A DNA stretch of 32,692 nucleotides from Cereibacter changlensis JA139 (GCF_003034985.1 NZ_PZKG01000038.1:1-32692); one strand, 5' to 3'. Shown: positions 1 through 9,492, counted from the stretch's first letter. Notes: generated by a model from the sequence alone, not told the origin. Program-made: numbers and translations.

Positions 1-384
1 GAGGCCGCGTCGATGGAACCCGTGAAACAGACCGAGGTCGTGGCCGAGGCGACGCCGGAGGTTCGCGAGGAGCGGGCGCCGGTTCGGGAAGAACGGCCGG
101 TGCGGGAAGAGCGGGCGCCGCGCGAAGAGCGGGCGGCTCGCGACGACCGCCCTGCCCGGGACGAGCGGCCGGCGCGCGAGGAGCGGGCTCCGCGCCGCGA
201 GGGCGGGCGTGATGACCGCCGCGGTGGGCGCGATCAGGGCCGTGACCGGCGCGAGGGCGGCAATGACCGGGTGGTCGGCATGGGCGATCATGTGCCGGAC
301 TTCATCCTGCGCAGCTTCCGCATCGAGACCGCGACCGCCTCCGAAGACGAGGGCGAGATCCTGGCGGATGCCGGGGAGGCCTGA
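1..384 (+). CDS. C-terminal part of an Arg/Glu-rich protein, possibly a DEAD-box RNA helicase tail (5' end outside window)
   Basis: The frame is open from the first base to the TGA at 382-384, so this is probably the end of a longer gene. The ATG at 13 has no convincing ribosome binding site. Residues from about 20 to 85 (counted from that ATG) are a low-complexity run of REERAP/RDDRPAR-type repeats, highly charged and probably disordered and RNA-binding. The last 35 residues (VVGMGDHVPDFILRSF and an acidic end) are more ordinary. Basic RGG/RDR tails followed by a short GDHVPxF-like segment are, from memory, found at the C-terminus of DEAD-box RNA helicases in Rhodobacteraceae. That identity is an inference, because no helicase motif lies in the window. 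Confidence 0.5.
   Translation, partial: EAASMEPVKQTEVVAEATPEVREERAPVREERPVREERAPREERAARDDRPARDERPAREERAPRREGGRDDRRGGRDQGRDRREGGNDRVVGMGDHVPDFILRSFRIETATASEDEGEILADAGEA
64..235 (+). repeat. Low-complexity coding repeat (REERAP-like heptads)
   Basis: The DNA repeats short units such as cgcgaggagcgggcgcc and gaagagcgggcg. They encode successive REER/RDDR/RDER-AP motifs of about seven residues in the C-terminal tail of the gene at the left edge. Such tracts expand and contract easily by replication slippage. Confidence 0.6.
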
Positions 385-391
385 GGCGACC

Positions 392-418
392 CGCGTGGAA
401 CGGGCCCCGTTTCACGCG
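392..418. terminator. Palindrome directly after the first gene
   Basis: Arms CGCGTGGAACGGG (392-404) and CCCGTTTCACGCG (406-418) are complementary apart from one G-T pair. The palindrome begins eight bases after the TGA at 384. It has no T-tract of its own but precedes the stronger hairpin at 443-490, so the two look like a tandem 3'-end structure. Confidence 0.45.
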
Positions 419-442
419 TGAAAATCCGCGCAAGCGACTGAA

Positions 443-490
443 ATGAAAAGGTTTCGGAAATGCCGTTAAGCATTCCGAAACCTTTTTCAT
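443..490. terminator. Strong intrinsic terminator, probably bidirectional
   Basis: GGTTTCGGAA (450-459) pairs perfectly with TTCCGAAACC (473-482). The stem continues inward (ATGC with GCAT after a one-base bulge) around the loop CGTTAA, and outward with AAAA against TTTTT (483-487). This gives a stable stem followed by a U-run when read on the plus strand, and a shorter U-run (TTTT) on the minus strand. It would end transcription of the gene at the left edge and insulate the small lipoprotein gene downstream. Confidence 0.8.
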
Positions 491-592
491 GAGCGGGGAC
501 CGGAGCAGCCGGCCAGAGAACTTGCGTCGGGGATGAACCAATTGCGGGCAAACGACGTTGGGCTGTCACATATCCCAGCAAAGGACACTGCC

Positions 593-754
593 ATGCCCCG
601 CTTCGCCCTGCTTGCCCCCGCCCTCGCCCTGCTGCTTGCCGCCTGCGGCAGCAATGACACCGAACGCGCCGCGACCGGCGCCCTTGGCGGCGCGGTTGTC
701 GCCGGACCGCCCGGCGCGCTGATCGGCGGCGCGGCCGGGACGCTGGTCGACTGA
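593..754 (+). CDS. Very small glycine-rich lipoprotein (53 aa)
   Basis: Residues 1-18 (MPRFALLAPALALLLAAC) form a lipoprotein signal peptide ending in a lipobox L-A-A-C, with Cys18 as the lipid-modified residue. The mature part is only about 36 residues and is rich in Gly/Ala (GALGGAVVAGPPGALIGGAAGTLVD). This resembles the glycine-zipper segment of 17-kDa-antigen/YMGG-type outer-membrane lipoproteins. The start at 593 is preferred over an in-frame ATG at 533 because it puts the signal peptide at the N-terminus and has AAGGA (581-585) seven bases upstream. The gene stands alone after a terminator and converges on rnj. Small glycine-zipper lipoproteins of this type are common in Rhodobacteraceae, but no function can be assigned. 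Confidence 0.7.
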   Translation: MPRFALLAPALALLLAACGSNDTERAATGALGGAVVAGPPGALIGGAAGTLVD

Positions 755-761
755 CCCGCCG

Positions 762-798
762 GTGGTCGTCAGCCCTCCATCAGGCGGCTGACGACCAC
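762..798. terminator. Hairpin at the convergent lipoprotein/rnj junction
   Basis: GTGGTCGTCAG (762-772) and CTGACGACCAC (788-798) are perfect 11-bp inverted arms around a 15-base loop. The structure includes the rnj stop codon (TCA at 769-771 on the plus strand) and begins eight bases after the lipoprotein stop. There is no T-tract. It may stabilise or terminate the end of the long nuo-rnj transcript. Confidence 0.5.
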
Positions 799-2442
799 GG
801 TCACTTCCGGCTTCTTGCCGATCTCTTCCATCGCGACCTGACGCACGATCCGGCGGATCGCCTCGTCGAGCTTGTCATCGTCGCGCAGCACCTTGGCGCC
901 GGCGCGCGAGAGGAACTCGCCGAGCTGGTTCTCCAGCGTCTCGGCCAGCGGCTTGCCGGTCTTGCCGCGCTCCGGCAGGCCCATCAGCTCGACCCAAGCG
1001 TCGCCCAGGGGCGCGTCGGATTCGTCCATGATCACCGTGGCCAGCGCATGGCCGTTCAGCGCCATGCGGATCCGGTCGCGCACCACGCCGTCGCGGGCGC
1101 CGATGAGGACGGAGCCGTCGAGATAGGTGCGACCCGTCTCGATATATTCCACCACTTCGATGCCGCGGGTCAGGTCGACCATCATGCCGTTGGTCACAAC
1201 ATCCGAGGTCAGCCCCTTGCCCGAGGCGATCCGCGCGTGTTCGCGCAGGTGGCGGTGCTCGCCATGCATCGGGATGACCATCTGCGGCCAGAGCAGCGTG
1301 TGCACGGCCTCGAGGTCGGGACGGTTGGCGTGGCCGGAGACGTGGTAGAGCCCGCCCGCGTCATCCATGATGTCCACCCCCATCTCGGAGAAGGAGTTCA
1401 TGATGCGGATCACGCCGCGCTCGTTGCCCGGGATGGTCTTGGAGGAGAAGAGGAAGAGATCGCCCTCCTTCATCTCCAGCCCAAGATACTTGCCACGCGC
1501 CAGCTGCGCCGAGGCCGCCCGGCGTTCGCCCTGCGAGCCGGTGACGATCAGCATCAGGTGATCGCGCGGAATGTCATGCGCCTCTTCCGGGCTGACGGTG
1601 CGCGGGAAGTTCTGCAGGACGCCGGTTTCCTGCGCCGCCGTCACCATGCGGCGCATGGCGCGGCCCAGGAGGCAGACAGTGCGCCCGGCGGCGGTGGCGG
1701 CCTCGGCCAGCGTCTTCAGACGGGCGACGTTGGAGGCGAAGGTGGTGGCCACCACCATGCCGCGCGCGCCCTTGATGAGGTCGCGCAGCGGGTCGGCCAG
1801 CGTCGCCTCGGACCGGCCGGGATGCAGCGAGAAGACGTTGGTCGAGTCGCACATCAGCGCCTTGACCGGCTTCTCGGCGGCGATGGCCCGGAAGGCCTCG
1901 TCGCTCCAAGCCTCGCCGACGATGGGCGAGCGGTCGAGCTTGAAGTCGCCGGAGTGGACGATGCGGCCCGCGGGCGTGTCGATGACCAGCGCCGAGCTTT
2001 CCGGGATCGAGTGGCTGACGGGCACGAATTGCACTTCGAACGGGCCTGCGGTCACGGTCTCGGGGCGGGCGGCGACGATGCTGATCGCCTCGGTCGGCAG
2101 GCCGTATTCCTCGAACTTCAGCTTGCCGATGGTGCCGGTGAAGCGGCGGGCATAGACCTTGGCCTTCAGTTTCGGCCAGAGATGGCCGAGCGCGCCGATA
2201 TGGTCCTCATGCGCGTGGGTGATGAAGATCGCCTCGATCCGGTCCTTGCGGGCCTCGAGCCAGGCGATGTCGGGCAGGATGAGATCGACGCCGGGCGTCG
2301 TGTCCATGTCGGGGAAGGTGACGCCGAGATCGACGACGATCAGGCGTTCCTTGTCCTCCGGCCCGTAGCCGTAGACATAGCAGTTCATCCCGATCTCGCC
2401 CGCGCCGCCGAGGGGAAGGTAGATCAGTCGGTTCGTGTTCAT
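769..2442 (-). CDS. rnj: Ribonuclease J (metallo-beta-lactamase/beta-CASP exo-/endoribonuclease)
   Basis: The 557-residue length matches RNase J. The zinc-binding metallo-beta-lactamase motif HAHEDH is at residues 76-81, with further metal ligands in VSHSIPES (His144) and HSGDFKLD (Asp166). The beta-CASP region includes MCDSTN (197-202), TGSQGE (301-306) and VSGHAN (368-373), and MHGEHRHL at 392-399 closes the active site. The family degrades RNA 5'-to-3' with a preference for 5'-monophosphate ends and matures rRNA in alphaproteobacteria. The ATG overlaps the coaX stop (ATGA at 2439-2442), so translation is probably coupled, and rnj would be the last gene of the complex I train. Confidence 0.95.
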   Translation of the reverse strand: MNTNRLIYLPLGGAGEIGMNCYVYGYGPEDKERLIVVDLGVTFPDMDTTPGVDLILPDIAWLEARKDRIEAIFITHAHEDHIGALGHLWPKLKAKVYARRFTGTIGKLKFEEYGLPTEAISIVAARPETVTAGPFEVQFVPVSHSIPESSALVIDTPAGRIVHSGDFKLDRSPIVGEAWSDEAFRAIAAEKPVKALMCDSTNVFSLHPGRSEATLADPLRDLIKGARGMVVATTFASNVARLKTLAEAATAAGRTVCLLGRAMRRMVTAAQETGVLQNFPRTVSPEEAHDIPRDHLMLIVTGSQGERRAASAQLARGKYLGLEMKEGDLFLFSSKTIPGNERGVIRIMNSFSEMGVDIMDDAGGLYHVSGHANRPDLEAVHTLLWPQMVIPMHGEHRHLREHARIASGKGLTSDVVTNGMMVDLTRGIEVVEYIETGRTYLDGSVLIGARDGVVRDRIRMALNGHALATVIMDESDAPLGDAWVELMGLPERGKTGKPLAETLENQLGEFLSRAGAKVLRDDDKLDEAIRRIVRQVAMEEIGKKPEVTVVVSRLMEG

Positions 2443-3212
2443 TCCGTTTCCTTGTTGTAACGGTGGATGAGGACGAGACCCTGCATGGTCAGATCGTCCT
2501 CCACCTTGTCGAAGAGATTGAATCCCTGGTCGAATAAGGGTGCCAGGCCCCCTGTTGCGATGACCTTCATCGGGCTTTCGCGCTCCATCCGGATCTGGCG
2601 CACGATGCCTTCAACGAGGCCGATATAGCCCCAATACACCCCGGACTGCATGCAGGCCACCGTATTCGTGCCGATGGCGTGCTGCGGGCGGGTGACATCG
2701 ACGTGTGGCAGCGCCGCTGCCGACATATGCAGCGCTTCGAGGCTGAGGTTCACGCCGGGCGCGATGACCCCGCCGATATAGGCGCCGTCCGCATCCACCA
2801 CGTCGAAGGTGGTGGCGGTGCCGAAATCGACCACGATGAGATTGCCGCCATGGGCATGGAAGCCGGCGACGGTGTTCACCAGCCGGTCGGGGCCGACGGT
2901 GGTGCCCTGATCGACGCGGGGCGCGACCGGCAGGCGGCATTCGGGCTTGCCGACGACCAGCGGGCGGCAGTCGTAATAGCGGTTGCAGAGCACGCGCAGG
3001 TTGAAGACGACGCGCGGCACGGTGGAGGAGATGATCGCCTCGGTGATCGGCGCCTCGGTCTTCGTCATCGCCATCAGGCTGGAGAGCCAGACGAAGTATT
3101 CATCCGCGGTGCGCTTGTGGTCGGTGGCGATGCGCCATGTTGCGACGAAGGCGGCGCCGTCCCAGATCGAGAAGACGGTGTTGGTGTTGCCACAGTCGAT
3201 GGCGAGAAGCAT
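2439..3212 (-). CDS. coaX: Type III pantothenate kinase (CoaX)
   Basis: This 257-aa ASKHA-fold enzyme phosphorylates pantothenate, the first step of coenzyme A synthesis. The N-terminal phosphate loop is visible as AIDCGNTNT (4-12). The pantothenate-binding GPDR is at 107-110, followed by VVDFGTATTFD (127-137) and GGVIAPG (147-153), with ATGGLA at 219-224. Type III enzymes resist CoA feedback and need a monovalent cation. The gene follows birA by ten bases and overlaps rnj by four, so it sits in the middle of a co-transcribed birA-coaX-rnj tail. Confidence 0.95.
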   Translation of the reverse strand: MLLAIDCGNTNTVFSIWDGAAFVATWRIATDHKRTADEYFVWLSSLMAMTKTEAPITEAIISSTVPRVVFNLRVLCNRYYDCRPLVVGKPECRLPVAPRVDQGTTVGPDRLVNTVAGFHAHGGNLIVVDFGTATTFDVVDADGAYIGGVIAPGVNLSLEALHMSAAALPHVDVTRPQHAIGTNTVACMQSGVYWGYIGLVEGIVRQIRMERESPMKVIATGGLAPLFDQGFNLFDKVEDDLTMQGLVLIHRYNKETE

Positions 3213-3222
3213 GGGCAGCCTT

Positions 3223-3978
3223 TCAGAAGAACACTTCGGCGGCCGGAATCGCGACGCGGCCCTCGGCGGTCATCATCACCAAAGCGCCGGTGGCGTCCAC
3301 CGTCTCGAAGATGCCGTCGCGGGTGGTCTGGCCGGTGCGGGCGCGGATCGGCTCGCCCAGACGCGCGGCATGGGCGAGCCAGGCGTTGCGCAGCGGGGCG
3401 AAGCCCTGGGTGGTGAAGGCTTGCTCCCAGCGGGCATAGGCGGGGGCCAGCGCGTCGAGCAGCGCCGTGGGGGTGATGCGCAGGCCGGTTTCCCCGAGCA
3501 GGCTGACCGGGCGCAGGGCGCCGGGCTCGACCAGCGCGGGGTCAGGGGCAGCGATCAGGTTCACGCCGATGCCGATGGCCAGATGCTGGACCTGCGCGCC
3601 CTGCCCCAGGCTTTCCAAGAGGATGCCGGCGAGCTTGCCGCCGTTCAACAGCACGTCGTTCGGCCATTTCAGGGTGAAGCTGTCCGGCAGGCCGGTGAGC
3701 GCCACGCAGGCGTCGCGCAGCGCCAGGGCGGCCGCGAAGGAGCGCAGGGCGACGATCTCGGGGCGTTCGGTCGGGCGCAGGATCAGCGTGGCGCTGAAAT
3801 TGCCGCGCGGGCTGGACCAGGCCCGGCCCCGGCGGCCACGCGCAGCGGTCTGGAGCCCCGCCATGATCCAGGCGGGGCCCGAAAGGTCGGGAGCGAGGCG
3901 GGCGGCGAAGGCGTTGGTGCTGTCCACCGTGTCGAGGACATGGCGGGCAACGCCCTCGGGCCAGGGCTCAGCGGACAA
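3223..3978 (-). CDS. birA: Biotin--[acetyl-CoA-carboxylase] ligase (BirA, group I)
   Basis: The 251-aa enzyme activates biotin to biotinyl-5'-AMP and attaches it to carrier lysines such as those of acetyl-CoA and methylcrotonyl-CoA carboxylases. Seen motifs are DSTN (19-22), the biotinyl-AMP loop [11 protein letters not shown] (47-57) and [17 protein letters not shown] (104-120). There is no N-terminal helix-turn-helix domain, so it should be a ligase only and not the biotin operon repressor. The start overlaps the end of nuoN by 11 bases. A BirA-like frame after the complex I genes is, as I recall, also known in Paracoccus denitrificans. A biotin-dependent carboxylase is encoded 18 kb away in this window. 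Confidence 0.93.
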   Translation of the reverse strand: MSAEPWPEGVARHVLDTVDSTNAFAARLAPDLSGPAWIMAGLQTAARGRRGRAWSSPRGNFSATLILRPTERPEIVALRSFAAALALRDACVALTGLPDSFTLKWPNDVLLNGGKLAGILLESLGQGAQVQHLAIGIGVNLIAAPDPALVEPGALRPVSLLGETGLRITPTALLDALAPAYARWEQAFTTQGFAPLRNAWLAHAARLGEPIRARTGQTTRDGIFETVDATGALVMMTAEGRVAIPAAEVFF

Positions 3979-5404
3979 GCGATTCCGCCGCCGTCGCCGC
4001 CAGACCCTCGATGCCGAAGAGGTTGATCATCCCCAGAAGCATGATCGCCGCGGAGCCCATCAGCATGAGCCATTGCACCGACCCCATCTTGCCGTCGAGG
4101 CCCTCGTTCTCCTTGCCGAAGAACATCAGGTAGACGATGCGGATGTAGTAGTAGGCGCCGATGACCGAGGCGATCACCGCCAAGAGCGCCAGCCAGACCA
4201 TGCCGCCATCGACCGCGGCGCGCAGCACCGAGAGCTTGGCCGCGAAGCCGAGGAAGGGCGGCACGCCGGCGAGGCTGAACATCAGGAACAGCATCGCCCA
4301 GGCCCGCATCGGCTCGCGCGTGACATACATGTTCAGGCTGTCGATGGTGGTGACGGGGCGACCCTCCTTCTCCATCGAGAGGATGAAGGCGAAGGCGCCG
4401 ATGTTCATGGTGACGTAGATCGCCATGTAGATCAGCATCGCCTGCACCCCGACCACCGTGCCGGCGGCGAGGCCGACCATGGCGTAGCCCATGTGCGCGA
4501 TCGAGGAATAGGCCATCAGGCGCTTGATGTCGCGCTGGCCGATCGCCGCAACCGAGCCGAGGAACATAGAGGCCACGGCGAGGGCGGCAAGGACCTGGCT
4601 CCAATCGGCGGTGATGCCGCCGAAGGCGTCGAAGACCACGCGGGCGATCAGCGCCATCGCGGCGACTTTCGGCGCGGTGGAGAAGAAGGCGGTGACCGGC
4701 GTCGGCGAGCCTTCGTACACATCCGGCGTCCACATGTGGAACGGCGCGGCCGAGACCTTGAAGGCGAGGCCCGAGAGCATGAAGACGAGGCCGAACAGGA
4801 GGCCGAGCGGGATGTCTGCGTTCAGCGTCGAGAGGATGCCCGCGAACAGCGTGGTGCCGGTGAACCCGTAGACCAGCGACATGCCGTAGAGCAGCAGGCC
4901 CGAGGACAGCGAGCCGAGGATGAAGTATTTCAGGCCTGCTTCTGTGGATTTCACCGAGTCGCGGCGCAGCGAGGCCACGACGTAGAGGCCGAGGCTCTGC
5001 AGTTCGAGACCCATGTAGAGCGCGATCAGGTCGCCCGCCGAAACCATCAGCATCATGCCGACGACCGAGAGGCTGACGAGGATCGGGAATTCGAAGCGCA
5101 GAAGGTCGCGGCGGCTCATGTAATCCTGCCCCAGCGCCAGAACGGCGGCGGCGGAGACGAGGATCGTCACCTTGGCGTAGCGGGCGAAGGCGTCGTCGGT
5201 GAACATGCCGCCGAAGGCGATATGGTCTCCGTCACGGCTGAGGCCGATCCAGATCGCCAGCGCCAGCATCAGCCCGGCGGTGGCCCAGACCAGCATCGGC
5301 GCCGCCTTGTCCTTGCCGGTGTAGACGCCGAAGAGCAGCGCCAGCATGGCGTAGATGGCGAGGATGACCTCGGGAAGGACGGTCGAGAAATCGGCAGCGG
5401 TCAT
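3968..5404 (-). CDS. nuoN: NADH-quinone oxidoreductase subunit N
   Basis: This 478-aa polytopic membrane protein has about 14 hydrophobic segments and is one of the three antiporter-like proton-pumping subunits of complex I. Family-typical charged residues in membrane helices are present: Glu134 in [12 protein letters not shown] (130-141), Lys216 in [18 protein letters not shown] (211-228), and Lys246. The gene begins ten bases after the nuoM stop and overlaps birA at its 3' end. Length and sequence look intact. Confidence 0.96.
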   Translation of the reverse strand: MTAADFSTVLPEVILAIYAMLALLFGVYTGKDKAAPMLVWATAGLMLALAIWIGLSRDGDHIAFGGMFTDDAFARYAKVTILVSAAAVLALGQDYMSRRDLLRFEFPILVSLSVVGMMLMVSAGDLIALYMGLELQSLGLYVVASLRRDSVKSTEAGLKYFILGSLSSGLLLYGMSLVYGFTGTTLFAGILSTLNADIPLGLLFGLVFMLSGLAFKVSAAPFHMWTPDVYEGSPTPVTAFFSTAPKVAAMALIARVVFDAFGGITADWSQVLAALAVASMFLGSVAAIGQRDIKRLMAYSSIAHMGYAMVGLAAGTVVGVQAMLIYMAIYVTMNIGAFAFILSMEKEGRPVTTIDSLNMYVTREPMRAWAMLFLMFSLAGVPPFLGFAAKLSVLRAAVDGGMVWLALLAVIASVIGAYYYIRIVYLMFFGKENEGLDGKMGSVQWLMLMGSAAIMLLGMINLFGIEGLAATAAESLVR

Positions 5405-5414
5405 CTTGCGTCCC

Positions 5415-6953
5415 TCAATGCATGGCCAGTTGCGATGCCGGAGCGGCAGGTATCGCGGCCTGGTAGTCGGTCGTCAGCTTGGCCACGGAGGGGCCAATGA
5501 TATCGGTCACGAGGCTGGGATAGACGCCCAGCAGCAGGGTCATCACCACCAAGGGCGCGAAGATCGCCCGCTCGCGGCGGTCCATGTCCTTGATGGTCAG
5601 CAGGCTTTCCTTGACCAGCTGGCCGAAGACCACCCGGCGATAGAGCCAGAGCGCATAGGCCGCCGAGAGGATCACCCCCGAGGTGGCCACGGCGGCGACC
5701 CAGGTGTTGACCTGGAAGATGCCCATCAGCGTCAGGAATTCACCGATGAAGCCGGAGGTGCCGGGCAGACCGACGTTGGCCATGGTGAAGAACATGAACA
5801 TCAGCGCATAGACCGGCATGCGGTTCACGAGGCCGCCGTAGGCGTCGATCTCGCGGGTGTGCATGCGGTCGTAGATCACGCCGACCAGAAGGAAGAGCGC
5901 GCCCGAGATGAAGCCGTGCGAGATCATCTGGAAGATCGCGCCGTCGACGCCCTGCTGGTTGCCGGCGAAGATGCCCATCGTCACGTAACCCATGTGGGCG
6001 ACCGAGGAATAGGCGATCAGCTTCTTCATGTCGCTCTGCGCCAGCGCGACGAGCGAGGTGTAGACGATGGCGATGGCGCTCATCCACAGCACCAGCGGCG
6101 ACAGCAGGTCTGCGCCGATCGGGAACATCGGCAGCGAGAAGCGCAGGAAGCCGTAGCCGCCCATCTTCAGCAGGATCGCGGCCAGCACGACCGAGCCCGC
6201 CGTCGGTGCCTGAACGTGGGCGTCGGGCAGCCAGGTGTGCACCGGCCACATCGGCATCTTCACCGCGAAGCTGGCGAAGAAGGCGAGGAACAGCAGCGTC
6301 TGCAGCCCGCCGACGATCTGGAAGCCGGCGATGCTCATGGTGCCCGAGGAGAACTCATGCGCCATCAGCGTCGGGATGTCGGTGGTGCCGGCGTCGAAAT
6401 ACATGGCGACCATCGCCACCAGCATCAGCACCGAGCCGAGGAAGGTGTAGAGGAAGAACTTGAACGCGGCATAGATCCGGTCCTTGCCGCCCCAGATGCC
6501 GATGATCAGGAACATCGGGATCAGCCCGGCCTCGAAGAAGATGTAGAACAGCACCATGTCGAGCGCGCAGAACACGCCGAGCATCAGGCTTTCCAGCACG
6601 AGGAAGGCGATCATGTATTCCTTGACCCGCACCTCGACCGTCCAGCAGGCAGCGATGGTGATGGGCATGAGCGCGGTGGTGAGCATGACGAACAGCACCG
6701 AGATGCCGTCGACGCCCATCTTGTACTTCAGGCCGAGGATCCAGTCATAGGTTTCGACGAACTGGAAATCGGTGTTCTGCGGATCGAAGCCAGAGAGCAG
6801 GAACAGCGAGACGAGGAAGGTCGCCGTGGTGGCCAGGAGCGCCAGCCATTTCGCGTTCCGCTGGGCGGCGGCATCCTCGCCCCGCAGGAACAGCGCCAGG
6901 ATGAGGGCTGCGACCAGCGGGATGAAGGTGATGATGGAAAGCAGGTTTTCCAT
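5415..6953 (-). CDS. nuoM: NADH-quinone oxidoreductase subunit M
   Basis: This 512-aa antiporter-like proton-pumping subunit lies in the membrane arm of complex I. The start chosen is the ATG at 6953, which gives [20 protein letters not shown] as a first transmembrane helix and overlaps the nuoL stop by one base (TAATG). The open frame continues upstream to 7157, but that extension lies inside nuoL and is Arg-rich rather than hydrophobic. Key residues are Glu141 ([15 protein letters not shown], the E. coli Glu144 equivalent), Lys232 ([18 protein letters not shown]) and Lys263 (LLKMGGYG). Confidence 0.96.
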   Translation of the reverse strand: MENLLSIITFIPLVAALILALFLRGEDAAAQRNAKWLALLATTATFLVSLFLLSGFDPQNTDFQFVETYDWILGLKYKMGVDGISVLFVMLTTALMPITIAACWTVEVRVKEYMIAFLVLESLMLGVFCALDMVLFYIFFEAGLIPMFLIIGIWGGKDRIYAAFKFFLYTFLGSVLMLVAMVAMYFDAGTTDIPTLMAHEFSSGTMSIAGFQIVGGLQTLLFLAFFASFAVKMPMWPVHTWLPDAHVQAPTAGSVVLAAILLKMGGYGFLRFSLPMFPIGADLLSPLVLWMSAIAIVYTSLVALAQSDMKKLIAYSSVAHMGYVTMGIFAGNQQGVDGAIFQMISHGFISGALFLLVGVIYDRMHTREIDAYGGLVNRMPVYALMFMFFTMANVGLPGTSGFIGEFLTLMGIFQVNTWVAAVATSGVILSAAYALWLYRRVVFGQLVKESLLTIKDMDRRERAIFAPLVVMTLLLGVYPSLVTDIIGPSVAKLTTDYQAAIPAAPASQLAMH

Positions 6954-9100
6954 TAGTGCGCGCCCCCCGAGAGCGTCATCCAGGTGATGAGGATCGCGAT
7001 GCCGAGGAACATGGCAAAAGCGTAGTGGAAGATGTAGCCGGACTGCGCCCTGCCCGTGAGACGGGTGAGCATCGGGATGAAGCCCAGTGCCAGCCCGTTG
7101 ATGGTGCCGTCGATGACATTGCCGTCGCCGCGCTTCCACAGGAAGCGGCCGAGCCACTTGGCGGAACGGACGAAGACCACGTCATAGAGCTCGTCGAAAT
7201 ACCACTTGTTCAGGAAGAACAGGTAGAGCGGGCGCTGGTTGGCCGCGAGACGACCCGGCAGGCTCGGGTTGCGGATGTAGAACTGATAGGCCAGCGCCAG
7301 ACCCAGGACCATCGCGACGAAGGGCGAGACCTTGACCCAGACCGGCGCCTCATGCGCGGCGTGGATCACGTGGTTCTCCGGCCCGATGAAGAGCGCGCCC
7401 TGCACCGGAGCGGCGGCGTGATGCTCGGCCTCGGCAGGCGCCTCGGTTGCGGCATCGGCCACGGTCGGTGCTTCGGTCGCGGTGTCGGCCACGGCGGGAG
7501 CTTCGGCTGCGTCCGGAGCCTCGGCCACGGCTTCCGCGCCATGCTCTGCCCCGGCTTCGGCCTGATGTTCCGCCGCGGCGGGCATGCCGAACCAGGAGCG
7601 CATCTTGGCCTCGTCGCCGAAGAAGGAGTTGTACCAGACCATCCCCGAGAAGATCGCGCCGAGGGCGAGGACGCCGAGCGGGATCAGCATCACTTTCGGG
7701 CTTTCATGCGCGTGGTCATGCGCATGATGGTCGCCGCGCGGCTTGCCGAAGAAGGTGAGGAACATCAGCCGCCAGCTGTAGAAGCTGGTCATGAAGGCCG
7801 CGATCACCAGCATCCAGAAGGCATAGGTCGAGCCGACCCAGGCGCTCTCGATCACCGCGTCCTTCGACAGGAAGCCGGCGAAGCCGATGTGGGTCAGGGG
7901 GATGCCGACGCCGGTGATGGCCAGCGTGCCGATCAGCATCGCGGCGAAGGTCAGCGGGATCTTGTGGCGCAGACCGCCGTAGTTCCGCATGTCCTGCTCG
8001 TGGTGCATGGCATGGATCACCGAGCCCGCGCCGAGGAACAGCATCGCCTTGAAGAAGGCATGGGTGAAGAGGTGGAACATCGCCACCGAATAGACGCCGA
8101 CGCCGGCGGCCACGAACATATAGCCGAGCTGCGAACAGGTCGAATAGGCGATGACGCGCTTGATATCGTTCTGCACGAGACCCACGGTCGCCGCGAAGAA
8201 GGCGGTGGTGGCGCCGACCACGACGATCATGGTTTGCGCGTCGGGGGCGTATTCGTAGAGCGGCGACATGCGGCAGACGAGGAAGACGCCGGCGGTGACC
8301 ATGGTGGCGGCGTGGATCAGGGCCGAGACCGGGGTCGGGCCCTCCATCGCGTCGGGCAGCCAGGTGTGCAGGCCGAGTTGGGCCGATTTGCCCATGGCGC
8401 CGATGAACAGGAGCACGCCGATCAGGTTGGCGGCATTCCACTCGGTCCAGAGGAAGGTGAGGTTGGTCTCGGCCAGCATCGGCCCGGCGGCGAAGACGTC
8501 GTCGAGACGGATCGAATCCACCAGGAAGAACAGCGCGAAGATGCCGAGGGCGAAGCCGAAGTCGCCGACCCGGTTGACCACGAAGGCCTTCATCGCCGCG
8601 GCATTGGCCGAGGGCTTGCGGTAGTAGAAGCCGATCAGCAGGTAGGAGGCGACGCCGACGCACTCCCAGCCGAAGAACATCTGCACGAGATTGTCCGAGG
8701 TCACCAGCATGAGCATGGCGAAGGTGAAGAACGACAGGTAGGCGAAGAAGCGCGCCTTGTAATGCTCGTGATGCGTCCAGTTGTCGTCATGCGCCATGTA
8801 GCCGAAGCTGTAGAGATGCACGAGCGCCGAGACCGAGTTCACCACCACCAGCATGATCGCGGTCAGACGGTCGAGCCGGATGCCCCAGTCGGTCGAGAGC
8901 GAGCCGCTCTCGATCCAGCGCAGCAGCACGACGTGTTCGGTGACGCCGTCATGGCTGAAGAAGATGATCCAGCTGAGGAAAGCCGAGAGGAAGACCAGCG
9001 CCGTGGCGATGACCTGCCCGGCCCGCTCGCCGATGAGGCGCCAGCCGAAGCCGCAGATCAGCGCGCCGAGCAGCGGCGCAAGGAGGAGGATCGTTGCCAT
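6953..9100 (-). CDS. nuoL: NADH-quinone oxidoreductase subunit L, with an Ala/Glu-rich insert
   Basis: This 715-aa distal proton-pumping subunit is about 100 residues longer than E. coli NuoL (613). Conserved residues include Glu146 ([17 protein letters not shown]), Lys238 and His245 ([31 protein letters not shown]) and Lys413 ([11 protein letters not shown]). The C-terminal part (about 625-715) fits the lateral amphipathic helix and final membrane anchor. Two unusual stretches occur in the loop before it: a His-rich patch HHAHDHAH (458-465) and an Ala/Glu/Pro low-complexity insert at 507-566 with three 10-residue repeats. The gene starts seven bases after the nuoK stop. Confidence 0.96.
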   Translation of the reverse strand: MATILLLAPLLGALICGFGWRLIGERAGQVIATALVFLSAFLSWIIFFSHDGVTEHVVLLRWIESGSLSTDWGIRLDRLTAIMLVVVNSVSALVHLYSFGYMAHDDNWTHHEHYKARFFAYLSFFTFAMLMLVTSDNLVQMFFGWECVGVASYLLIGFYYRKPSANAAAMKAFVVNRVGDFGFALGIFALFFLVDSIRLDDVFAAGPMLAETNLTFLWTEWNAANLIGVLLFIGAMGKSAQLGLHTWLPDAMEGPTPVSALIHAATMVTAGVFLVCRMSPLYEYAPDAQTMIVVVGATTAFFAATVGLVQNDIKRVIAYSTCSQLGYMFVAAGVGVYSVAMFHLFTHAFFKAMLFLGAGSVIHAMHHEQDMRNYGGLRHKIPLTFAAMLIGTLAITGVGIPLTHIGFAGFLSKDAVIESAWVGSTYAFWMLVIAAFMTSFYSWRLMFLTFFGKPRGDHHAHDHAHESPKVMLIPLGVLALGAIFSGMVWYNSFFGDEAKMRSWFGMPAAAEHQAEAGAEHGAEAVAEAPDAAEAPAVADTATEAPTVADAATEAPAEAEHHAAAPVQGALFIGPENHVIHAAHEAPVWVKVSPFVAMVLGLALAYQFYIRNPSLPGRLAANQRPLYLFFLNKWYFDELYDVVFVRSAKWLGRFLWKRGDGNVIDGTINGLALGFIPMLTRLTGRAQSGYIFHYAFAMFLGIAILITWMTLSGGAH
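7415..7504 (-). repeat. Three 30-bp tandem coding repeats in nuoL
   Basis: The region encodes NuoL residues 533-562 as [20 protein letters not shown] and [10 protein letters not shown], a ten-residue (30-base) period whose first two units are nearly identical. The repeats lie inside the longer Ala/Glu-rich insert (7403-7582). They are probably a disordered surface loop that grew by slippage. Confidence 0.7.
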
Positions 9101-9107
9101 GGTGCGC

Positions 9108-9413
9108 TCAGCCCTTCATCACGTTGACGTCTTCGACGTCGATGGTGCCACGGGTGCGGAAGAAGGTGACGAGGATCGCGAGGCCGATGGCAGCCTCGGC
9201 GGCGGCCACGGTCAGCACGAACATGGTGAACACCTGCCCCGTCAGATCGCCGAGGAAATGCGAGAAGGCGACGAGGTTGATGTTCACCGAGAGCAGCATC
9301 AGCTCGATCGACATCAGGATTACGATGACGTTCTTCCGGTTGAGGAAGATGCCGAAGATGCCGATCACCAGCAGCAGCGCCGATACCGTCAGGTAATGCT
9401 CAATTCCAACCAT
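9108..9413 (-). CDS. nuoK: NADH-quinone oxidoreductase subunit K
   Basis: This 101-aa subunit has three transmembrane helices. Glu37 ([12 protein letters not shown]) and Glu73 ([14 protein letters not shown]) match the two buried glutamates of E. coli NuoK (36 and 72) that form part of the proton path near the quinone site. The length is normal for the family. It is separated from nuoJ by 117 bases, the longest gap inside the nuo train, and is followed closely by nuoL. Confidence 0.97.
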   Translation of the reverse strand: MVGIEHYLTVSALLLVIGIFGIFLNRKNVIVILMSIELMLLSVNINLVAFSHFLGDLTGQVFTMFVLTVAAAEAAIGLAILVTFFRTRGTIDVEDVNVMKG

Positions 9414-9492
9414 TCTTCGTCCCTCCGGGTCATCCGCCCGTTATTCGTCTGTCCGTCGGCGCCGGGCGCAGAGGCCCCGCGGTATTTCGTAG

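Noticed and set aside
64-235. CRISPR-like repeat at the left end
   Set aside because: The repeats are short, contiguous and in frame with a coding sequence, with no spacers.
1048-2460. Long plus-strand open frame (about 470 codons) opposite rnj
   Set aside because: It is rich in His, Gly, Arg and Asp, lacks any domain and mirrors the codon structure of rnj. GC-rich genes commonly create such antisense frames.
3467-5500. 677-codon plus-strand frame opposite birA and nuoN
   Set aside because: Low-complexity His/Arg/Asp/Gly-rich product with no motif. The opposite strand encodes a clearly conserved membrane subunit.
6954-7157. Upstream extension of nuoM
   Set aside because: The extra 68 residues are Arg/His-rich and lie inside nuoL. 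The ATG at 6953 gives the normal hydrophobic N-terminus and a TAATG overlap.
5355-9127. Two very long plus-strand frames opposite nuoM and nuoL
   Set aside because: Same antisense composition bias. The hydrophobic nuoM and nuoL products explain the sequence fully.
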